Assembly: GCA_964521575.1 (NCBI GenBank)
Contig: CAZFSR010000015.1
Span: forward strand, 1 to 33,202
Source: 79-D21 sp964521575
GTDB taxonomy: Bacteria > Synergistota > Synergistia > Synergistales > 79-D21
Reading direction: 5' to 3'
Length of the DNA stretch: 33,202 nucleotides
This document shows positions 8,122-15,627 of this stretch, piece by piece. The position numbers and the translations under genes are program-made. Numbering within the stretch: position 1 is the stretch's first letter; every line of letters starts with the position of its first letter. The notes beneath the pieces were generated by a model. That model saw only the letters and a list, made by a program, of their open reading frames with translations, had not been told where the DNA came from and made no database searches.

Positions 8122-9453
8122 ATGACGCGGAAAACGGGAGAAAAGATGGGAATGATGACCAGGGCCCTGCATGCCGGGTGGAGCCACGACAGCGCCACCG
8201 GGTCTTTCGGGCTGCCCGTCTACATGACGGCCGGATACCGGTTCGACTCCCCCGAAATGGCGATGCGACTTTTCGAGCTGGAAGAACCCGGGCATATCTA
8301 TTCGCGGATCTCCAATCCCACCGTGGCCGCCTTCGAGCAGGGGCTCGCCTCGCTGGAGGGAGGCGTGGACTGCGTGGCCACCGCTTCGGGGCAGGCCGCC
8401 TTCACCCATGTCCTGGCAGCGCTGTGTTCGGAAGGGGATCATGTCGTCGCCGGAAGGCGGCTATACGGCGGAACCCTGACCCTTCTCCGGAACTTCTTCT
8501 CCCGGATGGGAGTGTCGAGCTCGATCGTCGAAACCGACGACCTTGACGAAGTGAAGAAGGCGGTTACGCCGAAAACCCGCTGCATCATCACGGAAACGAT
8601 CGGGAACCCTGTGATGAACGTGGCCCCCCTTGAGGGGCTCGCCGAAATCGCAAGGGATAACGGAATTCCCCTAGTGGTGGACAACACCTTCGCATCCCCG
8701 GCCCTCTGCCGTCCCATCGAATGGGGGGCCTCCATCGTCATCCATTCCGCCACGAAGTATCTCTCCGGCCACGGGCACGTCATCGCGGGAGCCATCGTCG
8801 ACGGCGGCAACCTTGACTGGAAAGAGTCAGGAAAGTGGGAGGCCCTGACTGCGCCGGATGCTTCCTACCATGGGCTCGTCTTCTCGGACCGTTTCGGCCG
8901 GGCCGCTCTTTCGGCCAAGATCCGCTGCTCGATCCTCCGGGACCTCGGGGGATGCCTTTCCCCCTTCAACGCCTACCTCCTGCACCTGGGCCTGGCCACC
9001 CTTCCGCTGCGGATGGCGCGGCACAGCGAAAACGGGCTCAAGGTCGCGGCTTTCCTCCAGAACCATCCCCAGGTCGAGTGGGTGCGTTACCCCGGGCTTG
9101 CCAGCCATCCCCAGCACGGGTTGGCCAGGCTGTACCTCCCCGATGGGTGTGGCGGCATGATCGCCTTCTGCATCAAAGGCGGGGTCGATGCGGGGAGGAC
9201 CTTCCTGGAATCCCTGGAGCTTTTCGCTTCCGTGGCCAACCTGGGTGATTCCCGCAGCATGGCGCTTCACCCGGCCAGCACGACCCACGGCCAGCTTTCA
9301 GCGGCAGACCGGAAGGCAGCCGGGATCGACGACGGCCTGATCCGTCTCAGCATCGGAATCGAAGACGCGGACGACCTTCTTGATGACCTCGGCAGGGCCC
9401 TCGAAAGTGCGGCTCGAACGGGGAGGACTTCCCATGACAGACCATCCAGATGA
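8122..9453 (+). CDS. metY: O-acetylhomoserine sulfhydrylase (PLP-dependent)
   Basis: MetY joins O-acetylhomoserine and sulfide to give homocysteine. It is a Cys/Met-metabolism PLP enzyme of 443 residues. The PLP lysine is Lys212 in HSATKYLSGHG; the phosphate-binding region ATASGQAAFTHVL and the C-terminal LSIGIEDADDLLDDL are typical. ATG 8122 is chosen because TGGAGGTG lies 7 bases upstream, right after the riboswitch terminator. It overlaps metX by 20 bases. The SAM-I riboswitch controls both. Confidence 0.93.
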   Translation: MTRKTGEKMGMMTRALHAGWSHDSATGSFGLPVYMTAGYRFDSPEMAMRLFELEEPGHIYSRISNPTVAAFEQGLASLEGGVDCVATASGQAAFTHVLAALCSEGDHVVAGRRLYGGTLTLLRNFFSRMGVSSSIVETDDLDEVKKAVTPKTRCIITETIGNPVMNVAPLEGLAEIARDNGIPLVVDNTFASPALCRPIEWGASIVIHSATKYLSGHGHVIAGAIVDGGNLDWKESGKWEALTAPDASYHGLVFSDRFGRAALSAKIRCSILRDLGGCLSPFNAYLLHLGLATLPLRMARHSENGLKVAAFLQNHPQVEWVRYPGLASHPQHGLARLYLPDGCGGMIAFCIKGGVDAGRTFLESLELFASVANLGDSRSMALHPASTTHGQLSAADRKAAGIDDGLIRLSIGIEDADDLLDDLGRALESAARTGRTSHDRPSR

Positions 9454-10555
9454 AATCATCGGCTTTGTCGAGCTGCCCGCTCTCGAACTCGAATCGGGTC
9501 GAGTCCTGGAAAACGTTCGCCAGGTGTATGCCCGTTACGGCACTCCAGAACCCGACGGGAGCAATATCGTTGTCGTTTGCCATGCCCTGACCGGAAGCCA
9601 CCGGGTGACGGGAGAGCCCCTGCCCGGTCAGCCCCAGCCCTGGTGGGAGCCTGTCGTGGGGCGCCACAAGGCCATCGACACGAACCACCTGTGCGTTTAC
9701 TGCTTCAATATGCTGGGCAGCCCTTACGGATCGACTTCTCCCCTTTCGATCAACCCGGCATCGGGGCAACCCTGGGGAATGGACTTTCCCCTCTTTTCCG
9801 TGAGGGACATCGTTAATGCCCAGAAGGCGGCCCTGGACAGGCTCGGGTTTCCCCGGATCGGGGGAATCGTGGGGGGATCCCTGGGCGGGATGCAGGCCCT
9901 GGAATGGGCCATCCTCTATCCCGAGGCGGTGGACCGGATCGTGGTGATCGGAGCCCCTGCACACCTTTACCCGCAGGCTATCGCCTTCAACGAGGTCCAG
10001 AGGCAGGCCATCTTTGCCGACCCGAACTGGAAAAACGGCCGCTACCACGGAGGCCCTATACCGGCGAAAGGCTTGGCGATGGCCCGCATGCTGGCGATGA
10101 TCACCTACAAGAGCGAAAACTGCTTTACCCAGAGATGGATGAGGCAACTCCGAAACGGAGACCTGAGCGACTGGTCGGGGCAGTTCCAGGTCGAGTCTTA
10201 CCTCCACCACCATGGCGAGGAATTGGTCCGCCGCTTTGATGCGGGTTGTTACGTCTACCTGACGCGAGCCATGGATCGCCACGACGTCGGAGCGGGAAGG
10301 GGAGGGGCGGAATCCGCCCTTTCCCGTATCGCGGGCAAGCACCTTTTGGCGGTCGGCATCTCCAGTGACATGCTTTTCCCCACATGGCAGGTGGAAGAGC
10401 TGGTCGAACTTGCGGAAAAGGCCGGGGTCATGGCGTTTTACGACGAGATCGAAAGCGACGAGGGACACGATGCCTTCCTTATCGACTTCGACCAGGTGGA
10501 CGATGCCCTCAGGGCATTCTGGGAGCGGAGCGGATTGACCGTAAGGACGTGTTGA
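9434..10555 (+). CDS. metX: Homoserine O-acetyltransferase
   Basis: MetX acetylates homoserine with acetyl-CoA, supplying the substrate of MetY. It is an alpha/beta-hydrolase of 373 residues. The nucleophile Ser149 sits in GGSLGGMQALEW; the catalytic Asp is in SSDMLFP and the His in DEGHDAFL near the C-terminus. ATG 9434 has GGGAGG upstream and lies inside the 3' end of metY, which indicates translational coupling. Succinyl- versus acetyl-donor use cannot be read from sequence with certainty; the pairing with MetY favours acetyl. Confidence 0.93.
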   Translation: MTDHPDEIIGFVELPALELESGRVLENVRQVYARYGTPEPDGSNIVVVCHALTGSHRVTGEPLPGQPQPWWEPVVGRHKAIDTNHLCVYCFNMLGSPYGSTSPLSINPASGQPWGMDFPLFSVRDIVNAQKAALDRLGFPRIGGIVGGSLGGMQALEWAILYPEAVDRIVVIGAPAHLYPQAIAFNEVQRQAIFADPNWKNGRYHGGPIPAKGLAMARMLAMITYKSENCFTQRWMRQLRNGDLSDWSGQFQVESYLHHHGEELVRRFDAGCYVYLTRAMDRHDVGAGRGGAESALSRIAGKHLLAVGISSDMLFPTWQVEELVELAEKAGVMAFYDEIESDEGHDAFLIDFDQVDDALRAFWERSGLTVRTC

Positions 10556-10580
10556 CAGGTTTTTGAAGGCCGGATATACT
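10552..10580 (+). promoter_or_regulatory. Promoter of the tRNA cluster
   Basis: A consensus TTGACA (10552-10557), a 17-base spacer and TATACT (10575-10580) lie 13 bases before tRNA-Val. The -35 box overlaps the metX stop codon. Confidence 0.85.
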
Positions 10581-10593
10581 ATCCCTCGCGTTC

Positions 10594-10668
10594 GGGCGGA
10601 TAGCTCAGCGGAAGAGCACCTGCCTTACAAGCAGGGGGTCACAGGTTCGAACCCTGTTTCGCCCACCA
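10594..10668 (+). tRNA. tRNA-Val (anticodon TAC)
   Basis: GGGCGGA pairs with TTCGCCC, the anticodon loop is CTTACAA, the T arm is intact and CCA is encoded. It is the first of five tRNAs on one transcript. Confidence 0.96.
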
Positions 10669-10705
10669 ATAAGAGCAATCGCAATTTGGCAATCAGAGTT
10701 GATGC

Positions 10706-10782
10706 GGGGTTGTAGCTCAGTCGGTTAGAGCGCCGGCCTGTCACGCCGGAGGTCGCGAGTTCGAGTCTCGTCAGCCCCGCCA
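10706..10782 (+). tRNA. tRNA-Asp (anticodon GTC)
   Basis: GGGGTTG pairs with CAGCCCC, the discriminator is G and CCA is encoded. The anticodon loop is CTGTCAC. Confidence 0.95.
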
Positions 10783-10808
10783 ACATAAAGATTCTCTCCG
10801 TCAGAAGC

Positions 10809-10884
<76 letters not shown>

Positions 10885-10902
10885 TCTTTTCAAAGCGGAC
10901 GA

Positions 10903-10977
10903 GCGGAAGTAGCTCAGGGGTAGAGCACAACCTTGCCAAGGTTGGGGTCGCGGGTTCAAATCCCGTCTTCCGCTCCA
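10903..10977 (+). tRNA. tRNA-Gly (anticodon GCC)
   Basis: GCGGAAG pairs with CTTCCGC, the anticodon loop is TTGCCAA and TCCA ends the molecule. It is the fourth tRNA in the cluster. Confidence 0.96.
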
Positions 10978-10990
10978 TTTTTGTTTTTGG

Positions 10991-11064
10991 GGCGGCATAG
11001 CCAAGTGGTAAGGCAGAGGACTGCAAATCCTTCACCCCCGGTTCGAATCCGGGTGCCGCCTCCA
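10991..11064 (+). tRNA. tRNA-Cys (anticodon GCA), integration target
   Basis: GGCGGCA pairs with TGCCGCC, the anticodon loop is CTGCAAA and CCA is encoded. Bases from 11017 (anticodon stem) to the end are repeated at 26386-26433, so this gene is the attachment site of the downstream element. The copy here is complete and should be functional. Confidence 0.96.
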
Positions 11065-11114
11065 ATTTTCTAAACCATATGCTATAATGAGTTCAGGCAA
11101 TCCAGAAAAACGTC

Positions 11115-11149
11115 AAGGTCTTCTGGGAAAACCCCGGAAGGCCTTTTTT
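11115..11149 (+). terminator. Terminator after tRNA-Cys
   Basis: A stem of AAGGTCTTCTGGG pairing with CCCCGGAAGGCCTT around an AAAA loop is followed by a T run. It either ends the tRNA transcript or, with the TATAAT at 11083, defines a roughly 60-nt transcript. An identical copy lies at 26484-26518. Confidence 0.75.
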
Positions 11150-11254
11150 GTTTTGGCGGCGCATCCCTTCCACACAATCACGATGGAACCGAGACATCCT
11201 GCATTGCGCGCCGTCGGTGATCGGAATCTGCAAGGAAAGGCAAGGAAAAAACGC

Positions 11255-11416
11255 ATGGGAAACAAGCTAGTGTTCGTCAGCGGAGCGCCCTTCTGGTTCA
11301 CGCCGGAAGGCCGTTTCGAAGCGGCGGAGCAGAGCAACGGGCTGTTCGTAGAACGGGTCATGCTCCGCACGGAACGCGGGCTGCGCGAAATCGTCAACGG
11401 CAAGATCGTTCGATAG
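11255..11416 (+). CDS. 53-residue orphan protein, copy 1
   Basis: The protein reads MGNKLVFVSGAPFWFTPEGR... and ends EIVNGKIVR. It has no signal peptide, membrane segment or known motif that I recognise. ATG 11255 is chosen because of an AAGGAAA stretch upstream and because the third, diverged copy keeps this frame. Compared with copy 2, three of four coding differences are silent and the fourth is Ile to Val, which supports real coding under purifying selection. Upstream in-frame codons would run through the tRNA terminator. Function unknown; it lies in the repeat that bounds the element. Confidence 0.65.
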   Translation: MGNKLVFVSGAPFWFTPEGRFEAAEQSNGLFVERVMLRTERGLREIVNGKIVR

Positions 11417-11436
11417 GACGCGGAACGCTTAGGAGA

Positions 11437-11505
11437 GAAGCCGGAAGAACCGGCTTCGAACTGAATGATTGAGAGGACCTCCCTGGATGGGGAGGTCCTC
11501 TTTTT
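11437..11505 (+). terminator. Paired 3' hairpins with terminator after copy 1
   Basis: A first hairpin (GAAGCCGG 11437-11444 / CCGGCTTC 11450-11457) is followed by a second (GAGGACCTCCC 11473-11483 / GGGAGGTCCTC 11490-11500) with five T. The same pair follows the other two copies of the small gene. Confidence 0.85.
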
Positions 11506-11618
11506 GTTTGTGTGAGCGGGCAGGGGAGGTTAGAAGGGGTGTACGGTATTTTCACACATCATTGTATTCCCCTAGCCGTAAAGCATCCTTGGCTTTTCTT
11601 CCGTTTTTTCATCTTCTG

Positions 11619-12281
11619 TTATTTTAATCCAAATTGCGACTTGCTGACCAAAGACCCATTCTGGAACATAGCGTTCATGCTCGATCCATCCTCGTTGTCC
11701 CACGAATACATAACAGTCTTGTACTCCCCTATCTCTGATTGGCTAACTTCAACACCCGGGTCACCGATGATGTTTGCAGCTTCCTCATAGGTAAAGCCAT
11801 CTCTCACTGCGTTATATTCGGCAAGCGTAACGATGGGCAGGGTTTCTGGTTGTTCCTGGCTTATGCTTGAATTTTGGTTGGTGCTTTCAAACACCTTGCC
11901 TATTTCGTTGATTTTGGTTTGAACCGTGAAGATGCCCATAAGGCCGATAGCTGCAAGAATGATCGCAGCGGTACCCAGCATTTTTTGATGCTTGAAAAGG
12001 GCAATTACTCCTCCAATAAAAGCAGCAGGAACCAAGAAAACGGCGGCAAAATAGGGCATTATGGCTGAAGCCCCACCTAAGATGACAGCGATTATTCCGA
12101 AGATGGGGATTTCTGCTTGCGAGGTGGGGGTAGATGGAGCTTTAGTCGGTGTGGTTTGAGTAGTGTTGACTTGAGTTTTAGCGGGAGCGGGCTTGTTTAG
12201 CGAAACTATTCCGCAATGTGGGCAAACAGGCGCCTTGTCAGAAATTTCTCTGTTGCATTCAGGACACTTAATCAAAGCCAT
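11619..12281 (-). CDS. Zinc-ribbon membrane protein with C-terminal lipoprotein-like (SmpA/BLIP-type) domain
   Basis: The 220-residue product begins with a zinc ribbon (CPEC at residues 5-8, CPHC at 18-21). A Thr/Pro-rich linker, two or three hydrophobic segments (about 60-120) and an exposed domain follow. The tail TLAEYNAVRDGFTYEEAANI with the IGDPGVEV turn resembles SmpA/OmlA- or DUF3862-like folds that detect or bind partners outside the membrane. GAGGTGAT precedes the ATG. It is divergent from the restriction-modification operon. Function unknown. The AT content is higher than in the flanking core genes. Confidence 0.72.
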   Translation of the reverse strand: MALIKCPECNREISDKAPVCPHCGIVSLNKPAPAKTQVNTTQTTPTKAPSTPTSQAEIPIFGIIAVILGGASAIMPYFAAVFLVPAAFIGGVIALFKHQKMLGTAAIILAAIGLMGIFTVQTKINEIGKVFESTNQNSSISQEQPETLPIVTLAEYNAVRDGFTYEEAANIIGDPGVEVSQSEIGEYKTVMYSWDNEDGSSMNAMFQNGSLVSKSQFGLK

Positions 12282-12897
12282 TAAATATCACCTCTCGGAA
12301 TGCTTCTCAAGGCCTGTCTATAAGAATTTCCCGTGCCTTTCCTCGATCGTTCTCTCTAGGACACTAGCAATAACTGTGATTTTTCTTTAAGTATTAATAT
12401 TCTCCCTAATTTAGGGTTTTGTCTATCGGGAATTGCCTGATGTACTGAATGACTGTTGGGCGCAAAGAAAGTAACCGGAAAGAATACTGCTGGTTGAGCG
12501 GTAAAAGTTGCTCCAACTTGCCATTTTTCCCATTTTTCACGGGGCGGACTTCCTAGTGCAGAATCCCTGAAAAGATGACAAGCCCCGCCTAAATTAAGCC
12601 TTATGCCTCCATCCTATGTTGATGTGGACTGACTACCCCGATATAACGGTTTTATCGAGTCGATGGTTCCTATCCGACCCAATATGTACCACCTGGGAAG
12701 TTGCACGGGTTATACGGCGAAATAACGGGTGTATCGAGAAGATGGGCAGCGGGGGTTGGTCTACCTCGCTAAGAGAAGCGCCGTCCTATGTTGTCGCTTC
12801 CCGAGGATACCCTTTGCTGTGAACAATCTCATGCCGGGTTTATAATCGAACGTGCATAGTGAATTAAAGGCGAGTTTGTGGCGGGAGGGACCTCATC
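12282..12897. promoter_or_regulatory. Divergent intergenic region before mod-res, with shared regulatory block A
   Basis: These 616 bases hold no convincing gene. The parts 12490-12621 and 12784-12868 align with 30841-31045 before the DUF499-like ATPase gene. The shared stretches include CCCTGAAAAGATGACAAG, CTTCCCGAGGATACCC and TTTATAATCGAACGTGCAT. The -10-like TATAAT (12841-12846) lies 51 bases before the mod start. Bases 12622-12793 are an insertion not found in the other copy. Confidence 0.75.
12612..12793. repeat. 172-bp insertion with flanking 10-bp duplication and internal 33-bp repeats
   Basis: TCCTATGTTG occurs at 12612-12621 and 12784-12793; the homologous block near 30961 has it once (TCCTATATTG). 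Between them, two 33-base direct repeats (12634-12666 and 12713-12745) match at 26 of 33 positions around ATAACGG and TATCGAG. No reading frame in it looks real. Confidence 0.65.
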
Positions 12898-15627
12898 GTG
12901 GCGAAACAAAAGAAATCCGAAGGTGGAAAGCCGATCGAGTCATACGAACACCGAGACAAAGAACGTATCAATAACCCTCCGGTTGGCCTGGTAACTCCTG
13001 AGACCGATTCTGACTCGGGAGAGAAGAAAACAACCTACCAGTACGATCCCCATCTCGATCCGCAGTTAGACTGGGCTGGCAAGGCTGAACACCTTTCGTT
13101 CGAAGTGCCGACAGTTTCTTTGCACGTCCATGAGCGTATTGATCCCCGCACGATTATCGAAAGTGTTCGAAAAACCCAAGGGGAAGAGGCGTCAAGTCAG
13201 CTCTCCTTGTTCGCCGAAGAACGAAAAGAACCTCTAAGAAGTGCCGTTGAGTTTTATAGGCACAAGCATGGTTGGACGAATCGCCTAGTCGCTGGAGATA
13301 GCTTGCTTGTCATGAATTCTCTTCTTGAAAAGGAAGGGATGGCGGGGAAGATCCAGATGATATATATCGACCCGCCTTACGGCATTAAGTATGGCTCAAA
13401 TTTCCAACCCTTCATCAACAAACGCGATGTTAAGGATGGCAAGGATGACGACCTGACTTCCGAGCCGGAGCAGATTCGCGCGTTTCGTGATACCTGGGAG
13501 TTAGGCATCCATTCTTACCTTACCTATCTGCGCGACAGACTTCTGCTGGCTCGTGAACTTTTAACTGAAAGCGGTAGCATTATGGTTCAAATTAATGCTG
13601 AAAATGTTTCATATGTTCGACTTCTTTTGGGGGAAGTGTTTGGAGAAGAAAACTTTATTGCAGAAATAATATTTAGGAAAAAGAGTCTTCCCCTTGGTGC
13701 TAAATACATCGAAACTATGAATGATCATATTTTGTTTTATTCAAAAAGTAGACAATCAATCAAATATAGGCATTTGTACCAATACATGGACGAGGTAACA
13801 TCTCATTGGAAATACTGTAAATTACCAAATGGTGAAATAAAAAAGATTTCGACAAATAAGTTTCGTTCACAAGAACATCCAAAGGGAACTCGTTACTTCC
13901 GTTATTTTTCGTTGATAGCTCCTTCCTACAGCGCAAATTCAGATTTTTCTTATGAATTCAGAGGAAAAACCTATTCTCCACCGAGTAAGGGCTCTTGGGT
14001 TGTTGATAAGTTGAAAATGGATTTACTTACTAAAACAGAAAGAATCGATGTGGATGGTAGTAGTTTGGGATACCGTCTCTTTTTTGATGATTTTCCGTAT
14101 AGCAAAATAACAAACTTATGGCTTGAAGTTGGAGTCTCATATAAAAAAATATATGCTGTCCAAACTACTGAACAAGTGATAGCCCGCTGCCTTCTACTGA
14201 CCACCGATCCGGGTGATTTGGTTTTGGATTTAACGTGCGGATCTGGTACGACCGCTTTCGTTGCGGAGCAGTGGGGCAGGCGTTGGATCACCTGCGACAC
14301 CTCCCGTGTCGCACTTACGCTCGCAAAGCAGCGCCTGATGACCGCCGTCTTTGACTACTACGAACTGGCCCATCCAGAAGAAGGTGTCGGAAGCGGCTTT
14401 AAATACAAGACCGTTCCTCACATCACGCTGAAATCCATAGCCAACAATCAAGAGATCGAGGGTATCCATGAAAAATGGCAGAAGAAGCTGGAGCCCTTGC
14501 GAGAGCGCTTGAATGCCCTACTGAAACAATCCTGGAAGGAATGGGAAATCCCTAGAGAAGCCGGTGATGCCTGGCCCACAGCTGCGGTGAAGACGCTCGA
14601 TGTGTGGTGGGATCTTCGTCGAAAAAGGCAAGAAGAAATCGACGCGGCAATTTCGAGAAACGCAGACCAGGAAACGCTCTATGACCAGCCTTTCGTTGAC
14701 AGAAAGAAACTCCGGGTCTCAGGTCCTTTCACAGTGGAAGCCGTTCCCGCTCCTGCGGTGAAGTCTCCAGATGAAGTACTCGAGCCCGAACCTCAGCCTG
14801 CAGATCTTTCAATAGCTCGCTCTGGGGAAACCCTGCGGCAGGGGGAATGGCGTGATGAACTCCTCCGTACAGGCATCAGGGGTAAAGGTGGGCAAACCAT
14901 CGACTTCAGTCGGCTCGAACCGCTTCCCGGTTTAAGATGGCTCCATGCCGACGGGGAAACCAAAGATGCCAAAGCAGAGCGTGTCGTGATCTCTTTCGGC
15001 CCGGAGCATGCCCCTCTGGAACAAAGGCAGGTTGCTCAGACTATCGATGAGGCTCAGAAGCTGGTCCCCAAGCCAAAGATCGTCGTTTTCGCGGCTTTCC
15101 AGTTCGACCCTGAAGCCGCCAAGGACATCGACGAGACGAACTGGCCGGGCGTCACGCTCCTCAAAGCACAGATGAATGCGGACCTTCTGACCGATGACTT
15201 GAAGAAAAAACGGTCGAGCAACGAATCATTCTGGCTCATTGGCCAGCCGGACGTCCACGTCGAGCGCATCTCTAAGGGGGAAGATAAGGGCAAGTTCGTG
15301 GTTTCGGTGCACGGATTTGACTACTACAACCCTAAGAACGGGCAGATCGAGTCGGGTGGCCAGAACAGGATCGCTGTTTGGTTGCTCGATACGGACTACG
15401 ACGGGCGCAGCCTCTACCCTCACCAGGTTTTCTTCCCCATGGCGGACGAAAATGAAGGCTGGGCGAAATTGGCAAAAAACCTCAAGGCTGAAATCGACCA
15501 GGACCTGATCGAAGCCTATCGTGGGACAGTATCACTCCCATTCAAACTTGGAGAACACAAGAGAATTGCGGTCAAGATCGTTGACGACAGGGGTATTGAA
15601 AGCCTAAAGATCCTTGAGGTGGACTGA
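12898..15627 (+). CDS. mod: Type III-like restriction-modification DNA methyltransferase (Mod)
   Basis: This is a 909-residue beta-class amino-methyltransferase. The catalytic motif IV is DPPY (158-161) and the SAM-binding motif I lies later, LDLTCGSG (443-450), which is the beta order. The target-recognition region lies between them (about 222-440). It is conspicuously AT-rich at DNA level (about 13590-14210) compared with both flanks, suggesting a swapped recognition domain. A long C-terminal extension (about 500-909) exceeds usual Mod proteins of 600-700 residues. GTG 12898 follows GGGAGGGACC. The stop overlaps the res start by one base. Probably methylates adenine in an asymmetric site; the site is unknown. 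Confidence 0.88.
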   Translation: MAKQKKSEGGKPIESYEHRDKERINNPPVGLVTPETDSDSGEKKTTYQYDPHLDPQLDWAGKAEHLSFEVPTVSLHVHERIDPRTIIESVRKTQGEEASSQLSLFAEERKEPLRSAVEFYRHKHGWTNRLVAGDSLLVMNSLLEKEGMAGKIQMIYIDPPYGIKYGSNFQPFINKRDVKDGKDDDLTSEPEQIRAFRDTWELGIHSYLTYLRDRLLLARELLTESGSIMVQINAENVSYVRLLLGEVFGEENFIAEIIFRKKSLPLGAKYIETMNDHILFYSKSRQSIKYRHLYQYMDEVTSHWKYCKLPNGEIKKISTNKFRSQEHPKGTRYFRYFSLIAPSYSANSDFSYEFRGKTYSPPSKGSWVVDKLKMDLLTKTERIDVDGSSLGYRLFFDDFPYSKITNLWLEVGVSYKKIYAVQTTEQVIARCLLLTTDPGDLVLDLTCGSGTTAFVAEQWGRRWITCDTSRVALTLAKQRLMTAVFDYYELAHPEEGVGSGFKYKTVPHITLKSIANNQEIEGIHEKWQKKLEPLRERLNALLKQSWKEWEIPREAGDAWPTAAVKTLDVWWDLRRKRQEEIDAAISRNADQETLYDQPFVDRKKLRVSGPFTVEAVPAPAVKSPDEVLEPEPQPADLSIARSGETLRQGEWRDELLRTGIRGKGGQTIDFSRLEPLPGLRWLHADGETKDAKAERVVISFGPEHAPLEQRQVAQTIDEAQKLVPKPKIVVFAAFQFDPEAAKDIDETNWPGVTLLKAQMNADLLTDDLKKKRSSNESFWLIGQPDVHVERISKGEDKGKFVVSVHGFDYYNPKNGQIESGGQNRIAVWLLDTDYDGRSLYPHQVFFPMADENEGWAKLAKNLKAEIDQDLIEAYRGTVSLPFKLGEHKRIAVKIVDDRGIESLKILEVD

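Larger units (their letters stand above)
11017..11503 (+). repeat. Long direct repeat, left copy (attL side)
   Basis: Aligned with 26386-26872 without gaps, the first 400 bases differ at only five positions. The repeat spans the tRNA-Cys 3' half, a TATAAT box (11083-11088), a terminator-like hairpin (11115-11149), the 53-aa gene and two 3' hairpins. Identity falls after the stop codon of the small gene. Confidence 0.93.

Noticed and set aside
12634..12745. The two 33-bp repeats as a minimal CRISPR array
   Set aside because: Only two imperfect copies (7 mismatches) with a 46-base gap are present, and no cas genes are nearby.
12616..12822. A 68-codon plus-strand frame before mod
   Set aside because: It lies within the 172-bp insertion and the shared block, is absent from the homologous block, and has no ribosome binding site.
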